DNA from: Thermoplasmata archaeon
Lineage (GTDB): Archaea > Thermoplasmatota > E2 > UBA9212
Reading direction: 5' to 3'
Assembly (NCBI GenBank): GCA_013329495.1
Contig: DUKC01000049.1
Location: 1 to 13,678, forward strand
Length of the DNA stretch: 13,678 bases
Part shown: one piece after another, positions 1 to 5,626 of the stretch
Position numbering within the stretch: position 1 is the first letter of the stretch
Layout: each line of letters begins with the position of its first letter
The notes under the pieces: model-generated
What the model was told of the DNA's origin: nothing
What the model saw: the letters and a program-made list of their open reading frames with translations, nothing else
Databases searched by the model: none
Translations under genes and position numbers: made by a program

Positions 1-567
1 GTGAGCTGCTTCGTTATCGCTATCGTTATCGCTATCATTATGGCAACATTCACAACTTGGATCTGTCTTCTAATAGCGGCCATAAATATCTGCTTGATGG
101 TGGGATACGAAAAAAAATTTAAACAAGAAGGCTTCATGGGCAACCTGGTCATAAGTTACTTGGTTGCTTCTCTGTTCCTTTTTGGAGGGGCCGCAGCAGG
201 AAGTTTAAACAAAACTCTAATTCTTTTTCCACTCGCATTTCTTGCAATCCTCGGACGAGAGATAGCAAAAGATGTTGAGGATCTAGCAGGTGACCAGATA
301 AACAGGCTAACCCTACCCATGAAAATAGGAAGGAGGAAGGCTAGCATACTGGCATCCTCCCTTATTTTTTTAGCCGTAGCTCTCAGTCCCCTTCCATATC
401 TATATGACCTGTATGGCGCCTCGTTCATGTACCTTCTCCTTCCTGCCGACCTCTTGTTCATCCTGTCGGCAATCCTCCTCCTCCGAAAGATAACTCTGGG
501 GGAGGAACTTGCAAAGTATGGAATGCTCCTGGGGATAGGTGCATTTCTTGGAGGCTCGTTTCTATGA
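1..567 (+). CDS. UbiA-family prenyltransferase, probable digeranylgeranylglyceryl phosphate synthase (5' partial)
   Basis: An integral membrane prenyltransferase cut by the left edge of the window; 188 residues are visible and about 90-100 N-terminal residues are probably missing. The visible part holds the second Asp-rich motif of the UbiA family, GREIAKDVEDLAGD at residues 85-98 (D91, D94, D98), which binds Mg and the prenyl diphosphate, followed by a conserved P-M-K-I-G segment and further hydrophobic helices. The first Asp-rich motif is not in the window. Family knowledge: in archaea this group transfers a second geranylgeranyl chain to geranylgeranylglyceryl phosphate at the membrane. 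The stop overlaps the start of the GGGP synthase gene (ATGA), which catalyses the preceding step and supports this call over a quinone prenyltransferase. The GTG at base 1 is in frame but is probably not the true start. Confidence 0.85.
   Translation: MSCFVIAIVIAIIMATFTTWICLLIAAINICLMVGYEKKFKQEGFMGNLVISYLVASLFLFGGAAAGSLNKTLILFPLAFLAILGREIAKDVEDLAGDQINRLTLPMKIGRRKASILASSLIFLAVALSPLPYLYDLYGASFMYLLLPADLLFILSAILLLRKITLGEELAKYGMLLGIGAFLGGSFL
12..35 (+). repeat. Two tandem 12-base units inside a membrane helix
   Basis: CGTTATCGCTAT occurs twice in a row and a decayed third copy follows. It encodes VIAI-VIAI in a hydrophobic helix of the prenyltransferase. The repeat keeps frame and hydrophobicity, so it looks like a tolerated slippage duplication in the gene. 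Confidence 0.7.
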
Positions 568-1316
568 AAGTCTGGGACTATCTAACGGGAAAATTGGAAA
601 GGGGCGAGAAGCTCCACATGACCCTGCTTGATCCGGAAAAGACGAATCCACACAGAGCAGGAGAACTCGCTGGAATCGCAGATAGAGCGGGAACCTGCGC
701 AATAATGGTCGGCGGCTCCACAGGTGGCACTGACAGGGTAGATGAGACAGTCATAGAAATAAAAAAGAGGACAGACCTTCCTGTCATACTGTTCCCCTCG
801 GGTGCATCTTTCCTTTCTAGTCACGCAGACGCCGTTTATTTCATGAGTTTGCTCAACTCTAAGTCGGTTAGGTATCTGGCTGGAGAGCAACTCAAGGGTG
901 TGCCCTACATCAAGAAATATGGAATAGAGCCGATACCTATGGGATACGTTGTGGTGGGAGCTGGAGAGAAAGTGGGAGAGGTCGGAAGGGCCAAACTCCT
1001 CCCTGGGGACCGGGTTGAAAAGATTGTGAGTTATGCGTTGCTGGCCCAATACATGGGGATGAGACTCGTTTATCTGGAAGCAGGTTCTGGAGCCCATGAG
1101 CATGTACCCACAGATACGATACGCGAAGTAAAGAGAAACCTGGACATACCTCTAGTTATAGGTGGCGGAATAAGATCTCCGGGGGTTGCGAGAGAAGTTG
1201 CGGAAGCAGGAGCAGATATAATAGTCACAGGGGAGTTAGTCGAGAGAGAAGAGAATATCGAGGTGATACTTAGAGAGCTAATAGAAGCCATAAAGAATGG
1301 GCGTGTCTTCCCCTGA
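564..1316 (+). CDS. Geranylgeranylglyceryl phosphate synthase
   Basis: A cytosolic or membrane-associated TIM-barrel enzyme of 250 residues, the usual family length. It joins geranylgeranyl diphosphate to sn-glycerol-1-phosphate, the first committed prenyl transfer of archaeal ether lipids. Visible family motifs: L-L-D-P-E-K with D23 (Mg/diphosphate site) near the start; V-G-G-S-T at 49-53; Y-L-E-A-G-S-G-A at 170-177; and the phosphate-binding G-G-G-I-R-S at 200-205 and V-T-G-E at 221-224. The ATG overlaps the upstream prenyltransferase stop by four bases, with GGAGG at 550-554 nine bases ahead, so the two lipid genes are translationally coupled. The product of this enzyme is the substrate of its neighbour. 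Similar barrels (PcrB in bacteria) use other chains, but the archaeal context makes GGGP synthase the clear choice. Confidence 0.95.
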   Translation: MKVWDYLTGKLERGEKLHMTLLDPEKTNPHRAGELAGIADRAGTCAIMVGGSTGGTDRVDETVIEIKKRTDLPVILFPSGASFLSSHADAVYFMSLLNSKSVRYLAGEQLKGVPYIKKYGIEPIPMGYVVVGAGEKVGEVGRAKLLPGDRVEKIVSYALLAQYMGMRLVYLEAGSGAHEHVPTDTIREVKRNLDIPLVIGGGIRSPGVAREVAEAGADIIVTGELVEREENIEVILRELIEAIKNGRVFP

Positions 1317-1349
1317 ACCCAGTCGGGTCAAGAGTTTGGACAAATCTAA

Positions 1350-1354
1350 GGAGG
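1350..1354 (+). promoter_or_regulatory. Ribosome binding site that fixes the radical SAM start
   Basis: GGAGG within AAGGAGGAG lies five bases before the ATG at 1360. It supports that start over the in-frame ATG at 1297, which lies inside the GGGP synthase gene. Confidence 0.75.
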
Positions 1355-1359
1355 AGCGG

Positions 1360-2868
1360 ATGAAGAAAACCAACCAACCAAAAACGGCTGATGTACTCAT
1401 TACGGCAGACAGAACGTTGATGTCCGATCACCATGGATCAGAGTTTCTTGGATTCGCTACCTGCATTCCACCGTATCCACTGCGAACAAGCATATCCAAA
1501 TCGCTATTCTTTCCACCGATCAAAAACACACAGGGGATACCAAGAGCAGCACCCTATGGATTGAGAAAAATAGAAGCTACGCTCTTGAAAAATGGTTTAG
1601 ATGCTTTAGTTGTCGATCCAGACCATTTATGCAGATACCTACCAAATACAAAGGTTTTAGCTATATCTGTCATGGATCCTTTTGGTTGGGGACCGGCAAG
1701 CTCAACGTTCATGAAGATCTTGAAAAAGGGAGATGTCTTTTCTTCTATATTTTTTAAAAAGATACTGAACTCTAAAGAAGTAAAAGAGGCAAAGGAAAAC
1801 GGGTTAAAAATTCTGGTTGGAGGGCCTGGGGTATGGGAATTCAAGCATGCGCCTGAATTCGTGGATAAAAATGGCATAGATTGCGTTGTGAATGGGGAGG
1901 CAGAGCTCGTACTCCTGGAAATCATTAAACAACTCGTTGATGACAACGGAAGCGATTTGCCAAAATTTCTGGATGTGCCAATGGCAAGCACACCTGAGCT
2001 GGAAGAAATCCCAGAAATAATCGCTCCCTCAATCAACGGTCTGATAGAAATTGGAAGAGGGTGTCCAAGAGGTTGCAAGTTTTGTGAAGTCGCCCTGAGG
2101 AAGTTAAGATGGTATCCGTTAGATAAAGTAGAAAAAGAGCTGATCGTAAACACAAAAAACGGACAGTTAACTGGGATAATGCATGCAGAGGATGTGTTGT
2201 TGTATGGAGTCAAAGGTGTGAATCCAGATCTAGACAAACTCGTTCCAATGTTTGAGCTTTTTGCTAAATATTACACCAAAGGCACCGAATGGTCACATAC
2301 CTCAATAGCCGCAGTCTGCGCCTGTCCGAAAGCCGTTGAAAAGGCAAATGAGCTGTTCATACATGGATCTTCTAAGCCTTGGTTTGGCGTGGAAATAGGC
2401 ATAGAAACCGGCTCTCCCTCACTCATTAAGAGGGCCATGCCCGCAAAGGCCAAACCCTTTAAAGCAGAAGAGTGGCCCGAGTTGGTAGAGAAGTCTTTGG
2501 GCATACTGCAGGATAACTCAGTCGTCCCTGCATGCACGCTAATCACCGGACTGCCCGAGGAGAGAGAGGACGACATAATTAAAACTTTAGAGCTGTTGGA
2601 CGACATCAAAAAATACAGAGCTCTGATTGTGCCTCTATTCTTTGTCCCATTGGGCAGGTTAAAAGACAGGGATTGGTTTTCAGCAGAAGAAACGAATGAT
2701 CTGCAAAAAGAGCTGCTAAAAAAATGCCTAGCTAACGGGATACATTGGGGCAGAGATTTGGTGAGAGGCTACAACAAGGGCCATGTCTATTCCCCTGTAG
2801 TAAACAGGTCTTTGTTGGCATTTATAAATTTGCTTGAATTTATAGGGAAAAGAAAGCACTTAGTTTAG
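1360..2868 (+). CDS. B12-binding-like radical SAM protein next to ether-lipid genes
   Basis: A 502-residue radical SAM protein. The first half resembles the cobalamin-binding Rossmann domain of COG1032-type enzymes: V-G-G-P-G at 153-157 and V-N-G-E-A-E near 177-182, but no D-x-H-x-x-G histidine ligand is evident. The radical SAM core has C-x3-C-x2-C (C235, C239, C242 in G-C-P-R-G-C-K-F-C), a later E-I-G-I-E-T-G-S segment and a G-L-P-E-E-R-E-D-D segment, both typical of this class. The N-terminus carries ITADRTLMSD at 14-23. The start at 1360 is chosen because GGAGG at 1350-1354 sits five bases before it; an in-frame ATG at 1297 would overlap the previous gene and lacks such a site. The gap after GGGP synthase is 43 bases with no TATA box seen, so cotranscription is likely. 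The reaction is unknown; a methylation, carbon-carbon bond or lipid modification role is inference. Confidence 0.85.
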   Translation: MKKTNQPKTADVLITADRTLMSDHHGSEFLGFATCIPPYPLRTSISKSLFFPPIKNTQGIPRAAPYGLRKIEATLLKNGLDALVVDPDHLCRYLPNTKVLAISVMDPFGWGPASSTFMKILKKGDVFSSIFFKKILNSKEVKEAKENGLKILVGGPGVWEFKHAPEFVDKNGIDCVVNGEAELVLLEIIKQLVDDNGSDLPKFLDVPMASTPELEEIPEIIAPSINGLIEIGRGCPRGCKFCEVALRKLRWYPLDKVEKELIVNTKNGQLTGIMHAEDVLLYGVKGVNPDLDKLVPMFELFAKYYTKGTEWSHTSIAAVCACPKAVEKANELFIHGSSKPWFGVEIGIETGSPSLIKRAMPAKAKPFKAEEWPELVEKSLGILQDNSVVPACTLITGLPEEREDDIIKTLELLDDIKKYRALIVPLFFVPLGRLKDRDWFSAEETNDLQKELLKKCLANGIHWGRDLVRGYNKGHVYSPVVNRSLLAFINLLEFIGKRKHLV

Positions 2869-2880
2869 CAAATTCGAGCG

Positions 2881-2916
2881 AGAAACCCCACAAGCTTTAG
2901 CTGTGGGAGGTATCAC
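2881..2916 (+). repeat. Hairpin resembling an IS200/IS605 right end; may act as terminator
   Basis: In the 72-base gap between the convergent ends of the radical SAM gene and the coiled-coil gene, GAAACCCCAC is followed by a short loop and GTGGGAGG, then TATCAC. CCCAC at 2887-2891 pairs with GTGGG at 2903-2907, and AGC 2893-2895 pairs with GCT 2900-2902 around a small loop, leaving one bulged A. The layout (GAAACCCC, hairpin containing CTTTAG, GTGGGAGG, then a TCAC end) is like the subterminal hairpin at the right end of IS200/IS605 elements, the 3' end of the TnpB guide RNA. No tnpA or tnpB is in the window, so this would be a solitary remnant. The alternative is a simple transcription terminator shared by convergent genes. 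Confidence 0.4.
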
Positions 2917-2940
2917 TAAGCTTTTAAAATGAACTACTCC

Positions 2941-3546
2941 TCAAGCCAGTTTTCCTTTGAGACCCAAATGAACTAGCTCTCTTACGTCTGCTTGTCCAAA
3001 AACAATATGCAGATCCTTGGACAAGTCTTCCATGCGACTAAGAAGGGCTGAAGTTTCTCTTTCCACCCTTTCCAATCTTTCTGTGGGTATTTCACTTAGC
3101 GAACCTGTGCTCTTCTCAATTTTGGCCAGGTGGTCTCTCAAATCTTCCACCAAACTTTTGTTGTTTGCGCTAAAGTCCCCTGTCTTCTTTAAGAGATCAT
3201 CAACCTTTACTTCGAGTTTTTCTATCTCTTCAAGAGAAACCCCCTCCGAAGGCCTTTCTCTAGTTAATTTCCCCATGCTTTCAATGCCACTGGAAATTTT
3301 CGTCAGCTGCTCAAACACGTTCTCGACCTTTTTGTCTACTCTAGATTGTTCAACCCTTTCTGCAACTTCACTAACAATGCTTTTGAACTGTTCTTTTGTT
3401 AGCTCTTTGTCTTTCAGTTCGTTGCTGAGCTCGTCTAAGACAAAAAAAGGGATTTTACCTTTAAGTTCTTCAAGCTTCTCCCGAATCTCTTCAGGAGTTA
3501 AGTATTTTCCTTTGGCTTTGGCGCCTCTCCTAGATCTTCTAAACAT
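2941..3546 (-). CDS. Coiled-coil protein with RpoA''-like N-terminal segment, function unknown
   Basis: A 201-residue soluble, highly charged protein not recognised as a named family. Residues 1-15 are basic (R-R-S-R-R-G-A-K-A-K-G-K-Y), residues about 17-66 are predicted helices, and about 66-185 is rich in E, K and L with heptad-like spacing, suggesting long coiled coil. No membrane segment or signal peptide is seen. The ATG has GAGGAG (3552-3557 on the opposite strand) five bases upstream. The overlapping + strand reading frame is Ser/Phe-rich with no such signal and is the shadow of this gene. Residues 33-58 align without gaps to residues 33-58 of RpoA'' in this window (shared P33, V36, E39, L40, S41, L44, F54, I57, V58). 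Whether it binds nucleic acid or polymerase is inference only. Confidence 0.75.
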   Translation of the reverse strand: MFRRSRRGAKAKGKYLTPEEIREKLEELKGKIPFFVLDELSNELKDKELTKEQFKSIVSEVAERVEQSRVDKKVENVFEQLTKISSGIESMGKLTRERPSEGVSLEEIEKLEVKVDDLLKKTGDFSANNKSLVEDLRDHLAKIEKSTGSLSEIPTERLERVERETSALLSRMEDLSKDLHIVFGQADVRELVHLGLKGKLA

Positions 3547-3590
3547 TTTTTCTCCTCAAACAATATCTCCTGTAGTAATAGTAATTATCT

Positions 3591-3600
3591 ATTATTTAAT
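3591..3600 (-). promoter_or_regulatory. Probable TATA box of the coiled-coil gene
   Basis: Read on the - strand this is ATTAAATAAT, 45-54 bases before the ATG at 3546. A start site about 25 bases downstream, near 3570, would give a leader of about 20-25 bases that includes the GAGGAG site. Confidence 0.45.
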
Positions 3601-3754
3601 TATTTTCTTCTAACCTCCTAATTAATTGTTCCTTGTTTATCGATAGAAGCCCTGTTTTCTATGGGGATAGAAAATCGGTAGTTATTGGTATAAAAGAATA
3701 AAAACAAGAAAAAGCAATATTTGCCTCTCTTTATGAAACCGACCCCCCCAGCTT

Positions 3755-3776
3755 AAACCATATTCAAACCATATTC
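3755..3776. repeat. Tandem duplication of 11 bases
   Basis: AAACCATATTC is repeated exactly twice without a spacer, 15 bases before the TATA box of the COG1313 gene. It may be a slippage duplication or a pair of factor-binding sites; nothing in the sequence decides between them. Confidence 0.65.
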
Positions 3777-3790
3777 TTGGCAAAGTTAAA

Positions 3791-3798
3791 TTAAATAA
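3791..3798 (+). promoter_or_regulatory. Probable TATA box of the COG1313 radical SAM gene
   Basis: TTAAATAA in an AT-rich block, with a purine-rich stretch before it. The predicted start site, about 25 bases downstream, falls at about 3818-3824, inside the palindrome. This would leave a leader of nearly 100 bases before the ATG at 3919. Confidence 0.5.
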
Positions 3799-3810
3799 GA
3801 AGCGGATATA

Positions 3811-3826
3811 ACTAGATATATCTAGT
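3811..3826. promoter_or_regulatory. Perfect 16-base palindrome, candidate operator
   Basis: ACTAGATA followed by its exact reverse complement TATCTAGT. It covers the predicted transcription start of the COG1313 gene, a usual place for a dimeric repressor to block initiation in archaea. The regulator is unknown. Confidence 0.5.
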
Positions 3827-3918
3827 AGAGCGGCAGAGGCAAAAGACAGCGCTCCTCGCCCCAATTCTATCCCGCCACTCCACCCTCATTAAGAATACGG
3901 GAGCCAGGACTGGTAAAG

Positions 3919-4908
3919 ATGCCAAAACAATTAGACATCTATGAAAAGATACTAAACGGAGAGACGCAAGCAAAATACCTGCTTGCAAAACAATATCCAG
4001 TTCAATTTGAGTCAATGGAGGGACTAAAAGGGCTGTGGGAGCATCACGAGAATAAACAAACGAGTCCAATGTCAAAAGCATCCCTCCTCGATTTAAAAAT
4101 CAAAATATCCGATGAAATTTTTAAGTCTTGTGATTTTTGCGAAAGAAGATGCAAAGTGGATAGGCGCAAAGAAGCTGGTGAGTGCGGAGTGCAGGAGGCA
4201 AGAATCGCGAGTCAGTTCTTACACTGGGGAGAAGAACCTATTCTGGTTCCCTCTTTCACGATATTCTTTTCTGGATGCAATTTCCATTGCATTTTTTGCC
4301 AAAATTGGTCGATTTCTCAGATGAACACCGGAAAATGGATAGAACCGGAAGAACTCGCTAAGGCGATTGATGAAAAAGTCGAGGAGGGGGCTAAGAACGT
4401 AAATTGGGTTGGAGGGGAACCAACCCCCAATCTGCCTTACATTCTGAAAGTCCTCAAATTTGCACATTCCAACCTCCCTCAAATCTGGAACTCAAACATG
4501 TATTGCACAGAAAAAGCAATGAGGTTGTTGGACGGGATTATTGACGTTTATCTGACTGATTTTAAGTATGGCAATGACGGGTGCGCTTCAAGACTCTCTA
4601 AAGTCAAAGACTACTGGGAAACCATCACTAGAAACCATCTGACAGCAAACAATCAGGGAGAGCTATTGATAAGACACCTGGTCATGCCAAACCATTTTTA
4701 TTGTTGTACTAAACCAATTCTGGATTGGATTTCTGAAAACCTTCCAAACTCGTTGGTCAATCTGATGTTTCAGTACAGGCCAGAGTACCATGCAAGAGAG
4801 TACAAGGAGATATCTCAGCCTGTTTCAATGAAGGATTATACAAAGGCAAGAGATTATGCGGAGCATCTTCACGTAGATCTAATGCGAACCATCCCATCAA
4901 TAAATTAA
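3919..4908 (+). CDS. PflX-like (COG1313) radical SAM Fe-S protein
   Basis: A 329-residue radical SAM protein related to pyruvate formate-lyase activating enzymes. Two Cys clusters are visible. The N-terminal one is C71-x2-C74-x3-C78 with C89 in G-E-C-G, a probable auxiliary Fe-S or metal site typical of this group. The radical SAM motif is C120-x3-C124-x2-C127 in S-G-C-N-F-H-C-I-F-C-Q-N-W. It is followed by W-V-G-G-E-P-T-P, the glycine-rich SAM-binding segment, and the conserved Y-L-T-D-F-K-Y-G and H-L-V-M-P segments. No glycyl radical enzyme or other obvious partner is next to it, so the substrate is unknown. The ATG at 3919 has only a weak ribosome binding site (GGTAAAG). A later in-frame Met near residue 33 is possible, but the 329-residue length fits the family. 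The gene probably forms its own transcription unit. Confidence 0.85.
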   Translation: MPKQLDIYEKILNGETQAKYLLAKQYPVQFESMEGLKGLWEHHENKQTSPMSKASLLDLKIKISDEIFKSCDFCERRCKVDRRKEAGECGVQEARIASQFLHWGEEPILVPSFTIFFSGCNFHCIFCQNWSISQMNTGKWIEPEELAKAIDEKVEEGAKNVNWVGGEPTPNLPYILKVLKFAHSNLPQIWNSNMYCTEKAMRLLDGIIDVYLTDFKYGNDGCASRLSKVKDYWETITRNHLTANNQGELLIRHLVMPNHFYCCTKPILDWISENLPNSLVNLMFQYRPEYHAREYKEISQPVSMKDYTKARDYAEHLHVDLMRTIPSIN

Positions 4909-5152
4909 TGGGCATCCGTCTCTTTCTCTTACTTTTTTCCTTCTGAGAACGAACAATCTCTCTTGCTTGTTTTGCTGCACACTGTGCCCGCCTGGCAGTA
5001 ATATCCTGTCTTTCCTGAACTGACCTAGTGAACTCTTTATCAACAAGACTTTCGTCATCACTATAGGATGACCAGAACCTTACAATACAGTAATTAACTA
5101 CATTCTGATACCAAGCGATATTGTTAGATTTAGGGGCAATCCCTCTCCTCAT
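4757..5152 (-). CDS. Possible small basic protein, overlaps the 3' end of the COG1313 gene antisense
   Basis: An open frame of 131 codons with no recognised family. The first 80 or so codons lie in the intergenic space between the COG1313 gene and tRNA-Lys; they give a W/Y-containing stretch followed by a helix rich in A, Q, R and K. Arginine is mostly AGA/AGG, as in the neighbouring genes. The last 50 codons run antisense through the COG1313 gene and look like shadow sequence. An ATG at 5152 is preceded by GGAGGAGG with very short spacing, like the layout at rpoH, and an AT-rich block near 5190-5200 could serve as a TATA box. An upstream in-frame GTG at 5224 would abut the tRNA. It could be a real gene with an eroded 3' end, or chance. 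Confidence 0.35.
   Translation of the reverse strand: MRRGIAPKSNNIAWYQNVVNYCIVRFWSSYSDDESLVDKEFTRSVQERQDITARRAQCAAKQAREIVRSQKEKSKRKRRMPINLLMGWFALDLREDAPHNLLPLYNPSLKQAEISPCTLLHGTLACTETSD
4919..4952 (+). terminator. Possible T-rich terminator after the COG1313 gene
   Basis: A pyrimidine-rich run with several T clusters, including six consecutive T, begins 11 bases after the stop codon. Archaeal polymerase terminates at T-rich stretches without a strong hairpin. The same bases would encode a Lys/Arg-rich stretch of the possible - strand gene here, which weakens the call. Confidence 0.35.
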
Positions 5153-5189
5153 CCTCCTCCAAATTTCTGATAAGTGACGCTTTCCAAAA

Positions 5190-5200
5190 ATAATAAATAT
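5190..5200 (+). promoter_or_regulatory. Probable TATA box of tRNA-Lys
   Basis: ATAATAAATAT lies 25-35 bases before the first base of the mature tRNA, the expected distance for an archaeal TATA box with a start just upstream of the tRNA. Read on the other strand, the block is ATATTTATTAT and could also serve the possible - strand gene. Confidence 0.6.
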
Positions 5201-5224
5201 GTGAACCTGCATTAAAATTGGCAC

Positions 5225-5298
5225 GGGCCTGTAGCTCAGCTAGGTAGAGCATCTGGCTTTTAACCAGGCGGTCGGGGGTTCGATTCCCTCCAGGCCCG
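5225..5298 (+). tRNA. tRNA-Lys (anticodon TTT)
   Basis: A full cloverleaf of 74 bases. The acceptor arm GGGCCTG (5225-5231) pairs perfectly with CAGGCCC (5291-5297), with discriminator G at 5298. The D stem is GCTC/GAGC, and the loop contains AGG. The anticodon stem TCTGG/CCAGG encloses CTTTTAA, giving anticodon TTT at 5259-5261. The T stem GGGGG/CCCTC has one G-T pair, with loop TTCGATT. No intron is present, and CCA is not encoded, so it must be added after transcription, as is common in archaea. It ends 58 bases before rpoH. Confidence 0.97.
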
Positions 5299-5320
5299 TG
5301 AAAAAGTCAAAATGGAAATG

Positions 5321-5328
5321 TTTAAATA
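5321..5328 (+). promoter_or_regulatory. Probable TATA box of the RNA polymerase operon
   Basis: TTTAAATA preceded by GGAAATG, a purine-rich stretch like a BRE. It lies between tRNA-Lys and rpoH, with the start site expected at about 5346-5352. The rpoH leader would be very short, so the promoter may be slightly misplaced, or some operon transcripts may read through from the tRNA. Confidence 0.55.
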
Positions 5329-5356
5329 AGAGTACGCTCATCACATAGGAGGGAGG

Positions 5357-5617
5357 ATGGTGAAGTTTAGTATATTAGACCACAAGCTCGTGCCGGGGCA
5401 TATAATATTAAGCGGCGATGAAGCGAAAAAGGTGTTAAAAGCGTATCGCATTGAGTCCGGCCAATTGCCAAAAATACTTGATAAAGATCCTGTTATAAAG
5501 GCAATCGGTGCTAAGCCTGGACAGATTATCAAAATAGTCCGGAAGAGTGGGTCGGCTGGTGAAACCATATCCTACAGACTGGTAGTAGATAGCAAAGTTA
5601 CTCTAACGAAGATTTAA
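5357..5617 (+). CDS. rpoH: DNA-directed RNA polymerase subunit H (Rpo5)
   Basis: An 86-residue protein, the archaeal counterpart of the C-terminal domain of eukaryotic Rpb5, which contacts downstream DNA at the lower jaw of the polymerase. Recognised by the conserved L-V-P-x-H-x-I-L segment near residues 11-18, Q-L-P-K-I-L-x-x-D-P, and A-K-P-G-Q-I-I-K-I-V-R-K-S, followed by S-Y-R-L-V-V. AGGAGGGAGG directly precedes the ATG. A GTG at 5360 gives better spacing from the GGAGG at 5348-5352 and would start the protein at the usual M-K-F, so the true start may be one codon later. It is first in the operon, and rpoB begins 9 bases after its stop. Confidence 0.95.
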   Translation: MVKFSILDHKLVPGHIILSGDEAKKVLKAYRIESGQLPKILDKDPVIKAIGAKPGQIIKIVRKSGSAGETISYRLVVDSKVTLTKI

Positions 5618-5626
5618 GGAGGAAGA

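Larger units (their letters stand above)
3547..3918. other. Divergent intergenic region, 372 bases, with hairpin, tandem duplication and GC-rich leader
   Basis: It separates the - strand coiled-coil gene from the + strand COG1313 gene. From left to right: the - strand promoter; an 8-base perfect inverted repeat TTTTCTAT/ATAGAAAA around GGGG (3655-3674) that competes with an upstream GATAGAA (3642-3648); TATAAAAG at 3689-3696; an 11-base tandem duplication AAACCATATTC (3755-3776); a TATA box at 3791-3798; the palindrome at 3811-3826; then about 90 GC-rich bases up to the ATG. A 9-base inverted repeat TTTGCCTCT/AGAGGCAAA (3720-3728 and 3835-3843) spans much of it. No convincing protein or tRNA gene was found. 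Confidence 0.6.

Noticed and set aside
582..1103. A - strand frame of 173 codons inside the GGGP synthase gene
   Set aside because: Antisense to conserved enzyme motifs, with no start signal; a shadow.
1297..1359. Earlier in-frame ATG for the first radical SAM gene
   Set aside because: It lies within the GGGP synthase gene and lacks a ribosome binding site; GGAGG clearly marks the ATG at 1360.
1554..2237. A long - strand frame (227 codons) inside the radical SAM gene
   Set aside because: Fully antisense to conserved radical SAM motifs and with Ser-rich low-complexity composition; a shadow.
3017..3613. A 198-codon + strand frame opposite the coiled-coil gene
   Set aside because: Ser/Phe/Leu-rich product typical of the complement of a Glu/Lys-rich gene, no ribosome binding site, while the - strand frame has GAGGAG and a TATA-like box.
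3720..3843. 9-base inverted repeat TTTGCCTCT/AGAGGCAAA as ends of a small mobile element
   Set aside because: No target-site duplication and no second copy in the window; could easily be chance in 370 bases.
3827..3905. tRNA-like text (TAGAGCGGC and CCGCCACTCCA) in the leader of the COG1313 gene
   Set aside because: No acceptor partner for CCACTCC on the same strand, no proper T stem and no cloverleaf could be drawn; at best a decayed fragment.
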